Source of the DNA: Rallus limicola
Lineage: Eukaryota; Chordata; Aves; Gruiformes; Rallidae
Length of the DNA stretch: 64,000 nucleotides
Direction of reading: 5' to 3'
NCBI GenBank assembly: GCA_022605955.1
Contig: JAKCOZ010000001.1
Location: forward strand, 97,496,211-97,560,210
This document shows, piece after piece, positions 36,584 through 47,800 of this stretch. Both the position numbers and the translations under genes were made by a program. Numbering within the stretch: position 1 is the stretch's first letter; every line of letters begins with the position of its first letter. The notes under the pieces were generated by a model that was not told where the DNA came from, made no database searches, and saw nothing but the letters and a program-made list of their open reading frames with translations.

Positions 36584-36593
36584 GGGGGCGGGG
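36584..36593 (+). promoter_or_regulatory. Sp1/KLF GC box
   Basis: gggggcgggg (followed by cc) is a full Sp1 consensus, 291 bp upstream of the USP25 start codon. Confidence 0.55.
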
Positions 36594-36726
36594 CCGGCGG
36601 AGCGCTCGGCGCTCCGGGCACGCTGGGCGGCGGCGGGGGTGGCCGCGCTGGGAGTGACAGCGGGGCCTGAGTAGATCCGCGCTGCCCCATGGCGGCCGCC
36701 CGCCTCGGCGGCCCGCCCGCCTGGCG

Positions 36727-36801
36727 GTGAGTCGGGCTCCCCCTCCCACCTCCCCTGCTCCTCCTCCTCCTCCGCCACCGCCTCCTGCTCCGCTCGCCCA
36801 G
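36727..36801 (+). other. Possible 75-nt intron in the USP25 5' UTR
   Basis: gtgagt immediately follows gcctggcg at 36727; a long C/T tract and cgctcgcccag end at 36801. The ends fit a GT...AG intron, but the length is at the lower limit and A residues for a branch point are scarce. It may be coincidence in a GC-rich leader. Confidence 0.2.
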
Positions 36802-36883
36802 CCCGGGCCCGGCCCAGCCGCTGCCGCACGGCGCTGCCGCCGCCCGCCGAGCCCGGGGCGCAGCCGGGAGCCGCGCGGGGGCC

Positions 36884-36928
36884 ATGACGGTGGAGCAGAA
36901 CGTGCTGCAGCCCGGCGGCGCCGCCAAG
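36884..36928 (+). CDS. USP25: USP25 coding exon 1 (residues 1-15)
   Basis: Encodes MTVEQNVLQPGGAAK and ends at AAG|GTGAGA, a consensus donor, in phase 0. MTVEQNVLQ is the conserved start of USP25; the next six residues differ slightly from the mammalian sequence as I remember it. The start codon has G at -3 (ggggccATGa). The known protein is a cytosolic deubiquitinase of about 1055 residues (longer in a muscle isoform) that edits ubiquitin chains in ER-associated degradation and in TRAF/innate immune signalling. Its paralogue USP28 begins quite differently, so the assignment is specific. Transcription comes from the surrounding CpG island. Confidence 0.93.
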
Positions 36929-37817
36929 GTGAGACACCGGCCCGGCCCGGCCCTGCGCCGCGGAAGCCCGCCCGCTGCGCCAGGGCCCGGCCTGGGAGCC
37001 GGCTGCGCGCCCCTCGCCGCGTCCCTGCCCGCCGGCCTCGCCCGGGCCTGGCCCCCACCCCCTTCCGCGGCCGCTCCTCTCCTGCGCGCCTCCGGTGGCT
37101 GCCCCCGCACCCGGCCCCCGCCCCGCCGGCAACTTTTCCCCCCTGCAACGGGTGCGCAGCTTCCCCACCCCCCTGCCGCCTCCTGGGCCCGTGGGAAGCT
37201 TTCCCCCGAAAATTGGGGCTGGCCTTCCCTGCGCCGCGGCCTCTCCCTGCCCCAGTCGCCTCAGCACCGGGCTGGGGCCGGGACGACCGCGAAGCTGCCG
37301 AGGGGGCGCGGCGGGGCCGGCCCCAGCGTTGAGTCGCGGCGGGCAGCGCGGGCTGGAGGGGGTGACTGGTCGTCGTCGGCCCGGGTCAGCCCCACTCTGG
37401 GCTGGGTCTTTCCCTCAGTGTCCCTTGGTTCAGGGAGGAGACCCGCCGCTCCCCTGTCTGGGACGGCGCCGGGGCCCCAGGCGGGCCTGTTGCACTCGCA
37501 GAGCAGCGAGACGGGGAGCAGCGGGACGGTGAGGACCGAGAGGTCCTGCCCGGCCCCCCGGTGAGCGCCGTGGGCCGGGAGGGAGATGCTGCACATGCAC
37601 GGCGTGACCCCGCTGCGCCGGCATCCGTGCCTGCTAAAGGTGAACGCTATTTCCAGCGTGTGACACACGGCTCACCGTGACGCGCTCTTCCCGGAGTAAA
37701 AAAGTGGCGGATTCAGGGGCCGGTATTAACTAACCGGCATCATGAAATGGGGCTGAGCGAATAACAGCTCTTAGGAATCTTTTACTGCCTGACAGGAGTT
37801 GATGGGAAATGTTTCTC

Positions 37818-37820
<3 letters not shown>

Positions 37821-37852
<32 letters not shown>
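37821..37852. repeat. A32 homopolymer
   Basis: 32 uninterrupted A residues in intron 1, about 0.9 kb after exon 1. There is no recognisable retroposon body immediately upstream, so it looks like a slippage tract rather than a tail. Confidence 0.97.
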
Positions 37853-37854
<2 letters not shown>

Positions 37855-40778
37855 CACCTTCTACAGCTTCTCTTCCCTTGAAGTGGACTGAACTGGTGAA
37901 AGAAAAAGAGCCCTAAAATTAAATCTCAGTGCTTTTAAAATTATTTTTTTAGTTTTTAAAGGTTACTGTCACTGGTTAGTACAGCTGCTGGGGTTAGTGA
38001 TGTGGCTACCTCCTCTTGTCTAATGATTATTTTTTAATGCCGTGCACTGTTTTTATAAGAGGATAAAGGTATATTTGCTTTGGTATAGTCACTGTAGAAG
38101 TTTAATGGCTCCAGTCGTGACAGCGGGCAGTGGGAATGTGTTGGTGATGGTATAATTGCTTAAAATGGTTCAACTTACATTCAAGAAGCTTGTTTGGAGG
38201 GAGAGGCATGCCTCGCCAAAGACTGCTATCGTAGTTGGAAGCAGTCAGCACTGATTTTGGCCGCTTGAGCTGGGAGGCAAGGGCTGAACAGACTAATTTT
38301 GTCTCATCGTTCTTCAAGTCGGTAGTGTTGTAAATCGAGGCGTGCTAGCAGGCTAATGTGGCAGGGTTTTACTGCCAGGTCCCCTGCTATCTGTGGGTCT
38401 TCTGTGTTTAACAGCTTCCTTTGGTGCTGCAGTGCACCTGATGACTTTTGTGATCCAGGTTATCTTTTATAAAACTGGTTGTTGATTGTTTACTTAAATA
38501 TCCCTTAATTGTTGTATCAGATACTCTTGTTACGTGATACCTTGTAGACACTGGTCAGAGCTGCTTGTTTTCACTTTCTGTCAGTAGTACTGAGGCAGAA
38601 ATGTTAGTTTTCAGCTGAGCTGCTGCTGCTTGCAGGTCAGTAGTTTGGGATTACTTTCGTTTCAAATAGAGAATAAGTTTAAAAGGTGGTTTGAGATGGA
38701 TTGTGGTAGATCACCTGATAACCCGTACTGCAATGAAAAAATGAAATTAGCAATAATTCTAAAGATGTAATCAGCATCTATGGATGATGCCTACTTGTCT
38801 AAGTAGCTAGAGAAACCATGTAAAATAACAAGGGGGGTTTGTGGAAGATATTTTCTATTTTGTTTTTGTTGAATCATCTTATTATTATATTACAATTCCT
38901 TGTTACCTACTTTATTCCTTGTTTCATGCTGCGGTAGGGGGGAGGCTAACCTTTAGGGTATTTTGCAAAAAAAAAAAAGTTGACTCCTAAGTATCTCATT
39001 TCTTAGGGAGGCTACTGAATAAGCTAATTGTGTGACAGACTTTAGTAGTGTTCAGCTTATTTGCATGTAAGAAGAAAAACTGTGAAGCTGTTGTATAGTT
39101 TAAAGGTGGCTTAAAGGTGGAGAGGATACCATACGACAAACTCGCTGTCTTTCCTCAAAAGAAGAAAATCTGATGCTCCACAAGTAAATGAGAGTATGTT
39201 CTGGAGACCTCAAAGTTTGTCATGATTGTGTTCTGTTAGTGTTAGAAACCACATACAAGCAGAAATATATTGGCTTTCCAAGAGATGTCTGAGTCATCAG
39301 CATACCTTATTCAGAACTGTGGTTCCCAACATGGTTCATCAGATGTTTTCTTACTGTCATACAGGAAGTATGTGTCAAACTTCAGCAGTACTTGGGAGAT
39401 GTAGGTTTGTATTAATAAAATGCTCTAACTACAAACAGCCCATTTCCCACTGGAGCTATCTTTAGTTTATTGTGTTGTTAAAGCATCTGGAATGGGTCAA
39501 AAAGAAACTTTGTCTTTAATGTTTCAAGAGGAGTCAAGACTTGTAATTTATCTCCTGAAGCAAATAATTAATCACGTTGTTCTTGCTCACAGCTCTTTTG
39601 TGCTTCTCTAACATTGTTAGGTATCTGTAGGTTATCTCTGTTGCTCGAATTAAGGCTAAAGCATGTGAATAAAGGTAAATGGCCTGGGAAGTTCAAGTTG
39701 TTTCTTTTTTTGTCCTGTCTGTGTTTCTCCCCAGTAAAATCCTTTTTGTCAGGCATTCTACTGCTGAAGAGCTAAGGCATGCCTGTTGCAGGGTTCCCTG
39801 TACTCCAGCCAGTCCTGCACCCCTGCCATGAGGACACCTTGTGCTGGGGGTGCAAGTGTATGGTGACTTTCCTCACGGAGTAAGACCCTCACAGGCTATT
39901 CTTTAGCACTGTGCAGGCCCACCCCGGGCCAGTGTCCCTCACATAGCAGGTACAGCCACGGTGGGAGTGGGGAATGGAGATTTTTCTAGTCATTTATGGA
40001 TATGACATGGAGAGAGATCCTATGTGCTTTGTTAGTGTGTGAGCTCTAACTAATAATTACTGTGATGGTCATCTCTGAACAGCAGACTGAAGAAGTTGGG
40101 TTTTAAAGGGTGACACTTAGCTGGCCTCTCAGCAATGTGTATTATCAAGCTGCACAGCTTCTGGAGGGAGACCAAGTGCTGGTTGATAAATGGATTTAGT
40201 GTCTGTTTTATCTGTCCTTTGGTTTCCCACACTTGGTGTTATTTCAGACCTGTGATTCAGCAGCCTATTGGCAGTATAATCACAGGAGTAGTAGAATAAA
40301 GATAGGTGTGTCAGCTCATCTTGTGGGTCTTTTGTTTTTGTTTGGGGTTTTTTTGTTTCTTTCAAAAGAAGCACAAATATTGAAGGATATTTACCATTTG
40401 AAATAATGCATGGCATTAAGGTAGGTCTAATACTACTTCCTCTCTCTTGCTCTTTTTGGGGGTACTAAGGAGAAAATTCTACTAGTTCATGTGTGTGCTT
40501 CTCCGCTTATCCTGTGTATTTGATGTACTTATTGAGAGTTTGAATTAATAATATGGTGCTGTCTGCTTTGCTTTTCTGAGAGCAGTAGCCACTGACGTCT
40601 TAGAACCACAGTAGTTCCTGATGCAGAAGGTGATATAGTCCTGCATCCTCAACAATTGTAATAGGGATGTTGAAGCATCCTGAATGGCAGGAGGTGGTCA
40701 CAAAGAATGACTCTTCATTGAGGTCTTGGTCCGCAGGAGTAGTATTTGGGAGTTGTGTTTGTGGTGTGGTTGTTTAGG

Positions 40779-40781
<3 letters not shown>

Positions 40782-40811
<30 letters not shown>
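40782..40811. repeat. (TG)15 microsatellite
   Basis: Fifteen uninterrupted TG units in USP25 intron 1. Confidence 0.97.
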
Positions 40812-40812
<1 letters not shown>

Positions 40813-43047
40813 ATTTTATTTTAATCTCAATGGGTGGCAACCTTCCAAAGATAGAACCTTTAAAATCTCTATTTTTATCAGTTGAGTTTGGGGTTTCCTC
40901 ACCAACCATTTGCCTGATCAACCTGAGAGGCCACAGGCTCCCACTCTCATCGTGTGGCCAGAGCCGCTTTTGCCTGTGACCAATATACAGCTGCCCTCTG
41001 TCATCAGCACCCTGGCTCATGTGATGAGGATGGCTTATGTATCTCCCTGTGAATGGGCTGTCTGTATTTGGACTGTGGGACAGGCAGGTTCCATGCATGG
41101 TAGGCTTGAATATGGAGGGACTTATACCTACTACTGCTGTTAATGATAGTTTTATGATCCTTTCTGACCAGGATGAGTAGAACGACCAGTTTGCTTTAAG
41201 TGTTTGCATCAATTCCAAAGTCATTTGTGGATTATTCAAAGTGGTATGGAGTCATGTTTTTAGATGTACACATCTTGGTATGTTTTTTTTGGTTTTTTTT
41301 TACAAAAAAATTCATTGGAAAATTGATAACTCTGTGTAGTTACACATTCTGCATAGCCACCTGTTTGTATTTCCTGAAAGCTGGAGCAGTGTTTAAAGAT
41401 CAGTGATACAAAGTCCCTTTGAAAGCCCTTGTCAGACTGGAATGCTGAATGGCTTCTGGTTTTGTGAATGTTCTCATGGGGTTTGGTGGGAGGGGTGTGT
41501 GCATGTGTGGTTAGGTAGATGTTAGGGTTTTTCTTGGTAGCCATGTAATCTTGATTTTTTTTTGGTATATGCTATGAATCTGCACCTTTCTGAAATGTTT
41601 AACAGTAGTTTAAAACCTGCTGCACTCTAGAAAATCTTCCATAAAAATTAAGCAATGATTTCAATTGTGGTAGCAGCATGAGTTTATAATTATAGTAGTA
41701 GTATTATTAGCATCTGTCCAAAATAATGTCTTTATCTCTTGGTCCACACCTTGAAAAACACAAACAAACAAAAAAACCCCTCCACCAAACCTGCTTCAAA
41801 ATATTAAAACGTAAGGTTTATATGCTTTTCTGTTAATATTTTGTAATATTATTAAAAAATAACTTTAGCACCTCCTAAAAATACTAATTTTTAGAATATC
41901 ATGTATCGACAATTACTAGGAACAGCAGCTACAGAACATGACAAAACCTATCAGCTTATATGAAAAGGTCAAAAAACAAATTACCCGTGTCTCAAAATAG
42001 AAAAATATTTCACATTTTTAAGAGTAAGGATAAGTGGGAGGATAATTGAACAGTTGCTTTTCTTGCAGTCTTATGCCTGAAAGGATACGTCAAGGCAGGA
42101 AGTAGCATCTCTTTTCCTCTGAATTAAGTTGGTGTGCATGGACTTATCTTTCATTCATCTTCAGTCTGATATAATTTCTGTTCTGTGTTTGGCTAAATCT
42201 CTTCTTTCTGGCTGAAGAATGCTCACAAGTGTGAACAGTGCGATGATTCAGTCTACAAGAAGCTGGCTGCGTAACTTCGGTGATGTGAATGTTTGGCTGG
42301 AGGGACAACTCTGAACGCTGGGGACTGGTGCTGAGGCTGAGTTGCTAAATTGACTTGACTTGGAGACTGCCTTTTCAGGCTGGGCCAGAAGTCTTTGCAG
42401 AACTATCTGGGAGGTGTCTAATCCTCGCACATCACCTCCGCCAAGAATCGTTTGGGGTGCTGCATCAGTCACTCCCGTACAGCTGTTGCTGGCTGTGCCA
42501 GTGGTGGTGGTGTTACCCAGGTGCCCAGGGGTGCTTCCAGGGTTTCATTGCCTTTCACTTTGTGTGGTGAAGGTGCTGATTTGCAGTTCCTAGCTGGTCA
42601 CCTGGCAAAAGTGAAGAGCCAAGCGTGACCTTCCTGATATTCCTTGGCAGAAAAAGTCAGCAAAAAGAATAAGATCAGTGTCTCTACTTTCAGGTTTTCA
42701 TGTAGGAATAAATTCTGTTAAAAGCCTGACTCTTTGCATTGGTTTATTTGTTTTGTAATTGACTTCTTGCACTTATGATGGAGCAGAGCTCTCAAAAATC
42801 TGAGAAGGAGGATGTGTTGCCAGGACCTGGACTGAGACAAGCAAGTCTTTTCTAGTGTCACCGAGTAGGAAAGCCACCTGTGTGGGAGCATCTTTGCTGG
42901 GAAACGAAAGTATCCTGAGTACTTTCACTTTCTTCTTCTCTGGTGATGACCAGCGTGATTATGCAAGGATAGGGAAGGTTGCAAGTCATAATAAAGGATT
43001 ATGTGTGCATTGGGGTTTTTTGTTTTTGTTTTTTGTTGTGTTTTGTT

Positions 43048-43110
43048 GTTTTGGGGGGGGTGGTGGTGTTTGGTTGTGTGGGGTTTTTGGGGGGGTGGGG
43101 GGTTTGGATT
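43048..43110 (+). repeat. G/T-rich tract with G-quadruplex potential
   Basis: Runs of 8, 4, 7 and 6 G separated by short G/T spacers, preceded by T/G-rich sequence from about 43015. Four or more G-runs of three or longer within about 60 nt on the coding strand of intron 1 meet the usual G4 pattern. Confidence 0.8.
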
Positions 43111-43701
43111 TTTTTTATGGATGTGTTAAAATTTGCCCATCAAAACCCAGTGACTTATGTATGGATGGGGTGGTCTTTAGTCAGCAGAGGCACACCTGTA
43201 ATTTGAGAGTATTTAGTTTCCTACTGGGGGCTGTTGACTTGTGCCTGGGGTAGCAGCGTAGTAGCATCACGATGCAAATAGCAAGCCAGAGTGTTAGGTG
43301 AGTAATATAATAGAGGCTGTTTTGACAACTTATTTCAAAATGATTTTATGAATTCAGTGTAGGTTTCAGTCTTTTTATTTTTTTTTTTTTTCCCCCATTA
43401 AAAATAAAGACTGCTTCTGTTAGCTGGTGATTATGCTTCATTGGCTGGGGTGCTGGTAAAAGTGTCAAGGGTGCTCTGCCAAGAGTAGAAAATACTTGAC
43501 TGGAGTGGAACTGAGCTAACATTCACTAGTTCAGTGAAACTTCTGTTGCTCACATGTGGCTTACACTGGAGCACTAAGGGTGCATTTGTTGGAGTGGTAA
43601 TTCCTCCCATTCACTTTGGGATTGTGATGTGCTTAAAGTTCTGGTTAATTGATGATCAAATGTACTGTGAATCTCAACTGTTCTTGTATGTAAAACTATA
43701 G

Positions 43702-44821
43702 TGTGGTGGTTTGACCCTGGCTGGAGGCCAGACACCCATCAAAGCTGCTCTGTCCCCCTTCTTGGCTCAACAGAGGAGAAGATATATATTGAGAGCCTAA
43801 GGACAGGGAGAGATCATTCTGCAATCAGCATCATGGGCACAACAGACTCAACACAGAAGAAAGGAAAGAAAACTGCCAAATTGATGACACTGCACTGCAC
43901 ACCCAGTGACACCAGAGTTGGGTAATGAGAAGTGTGACCAGATCTTAAAGCATCTTCTCCCACCCCTCCCTTCTGAGCAGACCTAACTTTAGTCATGATT
44001 TCATTCACTTCTTGTCCCACAGGGTGACATGGGGAGGGGCAGGGTGTGTGTGTAGAGGGTGGGGGGTGGGGGGTGTGTGTGTGTGTGTGAATGGGGGTCT
44101 TGGTCAGTTCCTCAGGAGTTGTTTCCCTTCTTAGGGTGTGTGGGGGGGGCATTCCCCTGCTCCATCGTGGGGTCCCACCCACGGGAGACAGTCCTCCACT
44201 ACCTTCTCCAATGTGAGTCCTTTCCCCCGGGGGTTCAGCTCCTCACCAGCTGCCCCAGCTTGGGTCACTGCTATGGAGTGCAGTCATAAATCACAGAATG
44301 TATCTCAGTCTCTAAGCCTGGACTGCTCCAGCCTGGTTCTCCAGGGGGTCAGAAGTCTCACCAGCAAACCAACTCCAATGCGGGTGTCTCTCTCCATGGG
44401 CTGCAAGTGCTGGCAGGGACTTGCTCCAGTGCAGGTCACAGTGTCTTCCATATGTTTCCACCTGTTCCAGCGTGGGACCTTTCCACAGCCTGCAGGGGAA
44501 TCTGTCTCTGGATCCTGGGGCGCTCCTCCCCACCGCCCCCCGTCTTCACTCAACTTGGTGTCTGCAGTTTTTTACATCTCCTCATTCCCTTCTCTGGTGG
44601 CAAAAAGCAGCTGCTTGTGTTTTTTCTTCCCTTAAATGTGACTCACAGAGATGCTGTGACCGTCCCTGATGGGCTTGGCCTTGGTCAGTGGTGGTTCCGG
44701 CCTTTGAGCCCAGCTGGCATTTGCTCTGTGGGGCCTGCAGAGACCTTCTGGCTTCTGCTTGCAGAAGCCACCCCTGCAGCTCCACTTCCCCACCAGAACC
44801 CTGGCATGCAAAGCCACAACA
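43702..44821. mobile_element. Solo LTR of an avian endogenous retrovirus, family 2, copy 2 (1120 bp)
   Basis: Starts TGTGGTGGTTTGACCCTGGC and ends GCAAAGCCACAACA. It shares long blocks with copy 1, such as ggtaatgagaagtgtgacca, gtcccacccacgggagacag and actaccttctccaatgtgag. The flanks are ctatag before and ctaag after, which could be a target-site duplication altered by a 1-bp deletion. A (TG)n and G-rich stretch lies at about 44030-44095. No internal retroviral genes. It sits in USP25 intron 1 about 6.8 kb after exon 1. Confidence 0.88.
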
Positions 44822-47800
44822 CTAAGTAATGTTGACAATTTTCTGATAAATTCTGAATTACTTCACCACTCTATCTTCTTCTAATTTTTAAGTAATTTGA
44901 AGCTGTGAGGCTGAAGTAAAGATGAGGTGGTGAGGTGCTTTGCTGCTGAACAGGCTATCAGGGGCAGGCCTTGCATCCTGGTACGAACTTGGGCACCTTT
45001 TATGCCAAGTAAAAGGAAATACTTTTTCCTGTTTCCTGCATCAGGTTAGTAAATGGCATGACTTGTTTTCTGTGAACGCTTGCAACTTTTGATTTGGCAA
45101 CAGAGCGTTCTGAAAAGCGCACGTCAGGGTTTTTTTAGGTGTTACCTTACATTAATACTGTGCCACATAGAGGTGTTTGCCATAAGCTGGATTGTGCCAG
45201 AACACCTCAGCCGAACTAGCAGGTTGAATGGAGAGCAGCCGTGTTGAGCACAATCACAGTCTACACATTGCTTTCTTACAGCTTTAAAACTTACACCCTC
45301 TTGTGTTTCAGGCGTTAGATTTCCTTATCACTATGTTGCTTTAGCACTTGAGAACATGTAGTATGTACTAAGGTCTCCACAGACCTTCAGTGGAAAATCT
45401 TCATGAAACTTCTTTTTTTGCATAGTCCTGTTTGTACTACCAACTGGTCTGTTACCTTCCAGTTTTCAGAAGTGAATAAGGGGAATGTAAGTCTGTCTGT
45501 GCTGCAGCTCTGGATGTTCAGGGTGAGCATACTGGTCTGTGATCTGGAGCAGCAGAGGTCTTGCGCTGCTTTCTGCTGATAGCTGTGGGGCTGGAGCTTC
45601 TGCTATGGGGTGGTTTTAACTTGCTGAATCTGGCATTTGAGGCTTTAACAGGAACGCAATGTTAAGCAACACTTTCAGTCAATATTGAGATACCCGTGAA
45701 GTGCTATGAAGGAATTGAACCCTAAGATGGTGAGAAGGACTGGAGTATTTAGTAATGTCATTAATTCCAACCATTTGAAATAACAGTGAAAATATTTAAT
45801 TTGTTTAGATGTAAATGCTTGCAATTTAAGAAGGCCACTGAGCCCCCCCGCCCCCTTAGGTTTTGTAACTTTCCTGCTTGTGAAGATGTCATTAGATACA
45901 TACTTTTGCTTTTCTTTGCCATAATGGATGAAATTCAGGAGCATGTTGAAAGCTATCAGTCTGAGAATTTTCCTGAAATCTGCTGTTACCTGATGATGGG
46001 ATTTTAACAGGACCAGCACTGTTGTAAGAGTTAGCAACACTGATTTAACATAGCTCCCTGAAGTAAGGGTGTTGGAGAGGTGGGCTCCAAAGACTGTACA
46101 GTGTGGAACAGCTTGAAACCTGGAGTGCAACTAGGTTAACTTTGAAAAGATCACCTGACACAGATTTGTGTATGTAAAACATATCCTTTTTTTTTAAGAC
46201 AGCAGAAATATTGGTATGCAAACTCTTACAGTTTTTATTATGAGATGTACAGCTTTGACTTGATGCTTTTGTATACAATAGGTTTATTAATCATTTTAAC
46301 TGTTAGATTCTAGCTGAAAAAAGATTTAGTCTGCATGGTGTTTCTTTTAAAATGTTTATAGTATCAACTAATTGACAAGAGTCAAGCTTATAAAAGTTAA
46401 GGTTTATAATATTCTTGACTGAAGTTTTTTTAGCCATCAGATGAAAGCATATTTTTAAGGTTTACAGTAAGCACATGTAGACAGACTAATGTATTTAATA
46501 AAAAACTTTTCAGAGAGGCATTAGTGTTTTCAGGGCATGATCCATAGCTATTTACATTTAATTGACCCTGGTATCTTACCATAGTCTAGACAGAATTCAT
46601 GGAGGTTAATGCATGTGATAAAATTGCATTGTATGCTTCTTGTCTCCTTCCTACCAACTGATGTGTTGTTTCCCTCGTGGTGTAGCCTGTATTCCAGAGG
46701 GCTACCTCTAATTAAAAAAAGGATGTTCTTTTGACATTATGGTCTGAGACATAAAAGCTTTAGATTGTGCGTTGTGTAGCTATATTTAATACCTTCTGTT
46801 ACTTTTGGTGAATAGTCATCATTAGGCTTGAGCTTGCACATGGTTTCTATGATAGCTGGTTTTCTCACAGCCGTATGACTTCTCTTGAAGTCAGATACCT
46901 GTAAGAAAATTTCTTATTGTCAAACCAAAAATTTCTCTTCCTGAATTTCAGTAACATTTCAACTAAAACCCCATCGTTTTGAGAAGTTGAATTTAGCTGT
47001 GGTTTTGCTGGTATTAAGCCAGAAGATAAGAAGTTCTGTGTGGAACTTAAAAATAGTATTAATTTATGTTCGGGTGTACGCTTTGAGTGTGCTTTTAAAG
47101 CAAGCACAGTATGCGCTCAGTAAGGCTCAGTGTGCACAGGCATGTGGCACTCTTCCTTCTTTTCAGGAGAGGAGATAGTGAGAACAGGTTCTTCTACACT
47201 TCCCTTTTGCCTTCAGTTTCATTTTATTCCTCTGAAAGTTAGCTGCTTTGAAAAAGAAATTTCTCCTGGGACCACAGCTGTTGGAAATGTAATTTTTTTT
47301 CAAAGCAAAAATCCCACCACTTCCCAAAGTGTGAACATATAAATGCCCTGGTTAGAGGACCAAGTGCTGTGTATTTTGTCATATCCCAGAAATCTTGTGT
47401 TATGATTGAGAAAGCATTTCTGTATTTTGCAGACTTTAACTTTTGCTCTGATTTGGTGCAGAACCACAGGGAAGTATGTAAGAGAAAGTTTTAAAGTAAG
47501 TAAACCTGTTTTTTGGGGTTTTTTTCTTTCTTTTTTTTTTTTTTTCTTTAAGCTGTATAGCTTTTGGACAGCTTGCAGAATTCCATTTCCCTTCTTGGTA
47601 TTACCTTCTTTTCTGTTTCTTGGCATCTTTTTTTTTTATTCAAAATGTTCTTATGTGTCTCATGTAACTTCACACCTGTTTGGGGACCACATGCTTCTCA
47701 TTTAGAAATTTTCCCACCATGGTTTTCTTATGTTAGAACCTTTTGATTATTTGGTGGTAGTAGTTAGGAAGCTTTTTTGATTTAGGCATTGAAACTTTTT

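Larger units (their letters stand above)
35920..37660 (+). promoter_or_regulatory. USP25: USP25 CpG-island promoter and 5' UTR region
   Basis: About 1.7 kb of extreme GC and CpG content enclosing USP25 coding exon 1. It holds a YY1-like element (36414-36427), an Sp1-type GC box (36584-36593), several other GGGCGG/CCGCCC cores and a reverse CCAAT box (attgg, 35977-35981). The start site is probably between about 36.4 and 36.8 kb but cannot be fixed from sequence. Seven long overlapping ORFs on both strands (up to 424 codons, R/P/A/G rich) are GC artefacts. Confidence 0.88.

Noticed and set aside
35923..37564. Very long ORFs (up to 424 codons) on both strands over the USP25 promoter
   Set aside because: They overlap each other in several frames, are rich in R, P, A and G, and coincide with the CpG island; stop codons are simply rare in this composition. 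None has a recognisable domain.
31502..44821. A complete provirus bounded by the two family-2 LTRs
   Set aside because: The LTRs point the same way, but the interval holds the USP25 CpG island and exon 1, no retroviral genes, and each LTR has its own flanking sequence.
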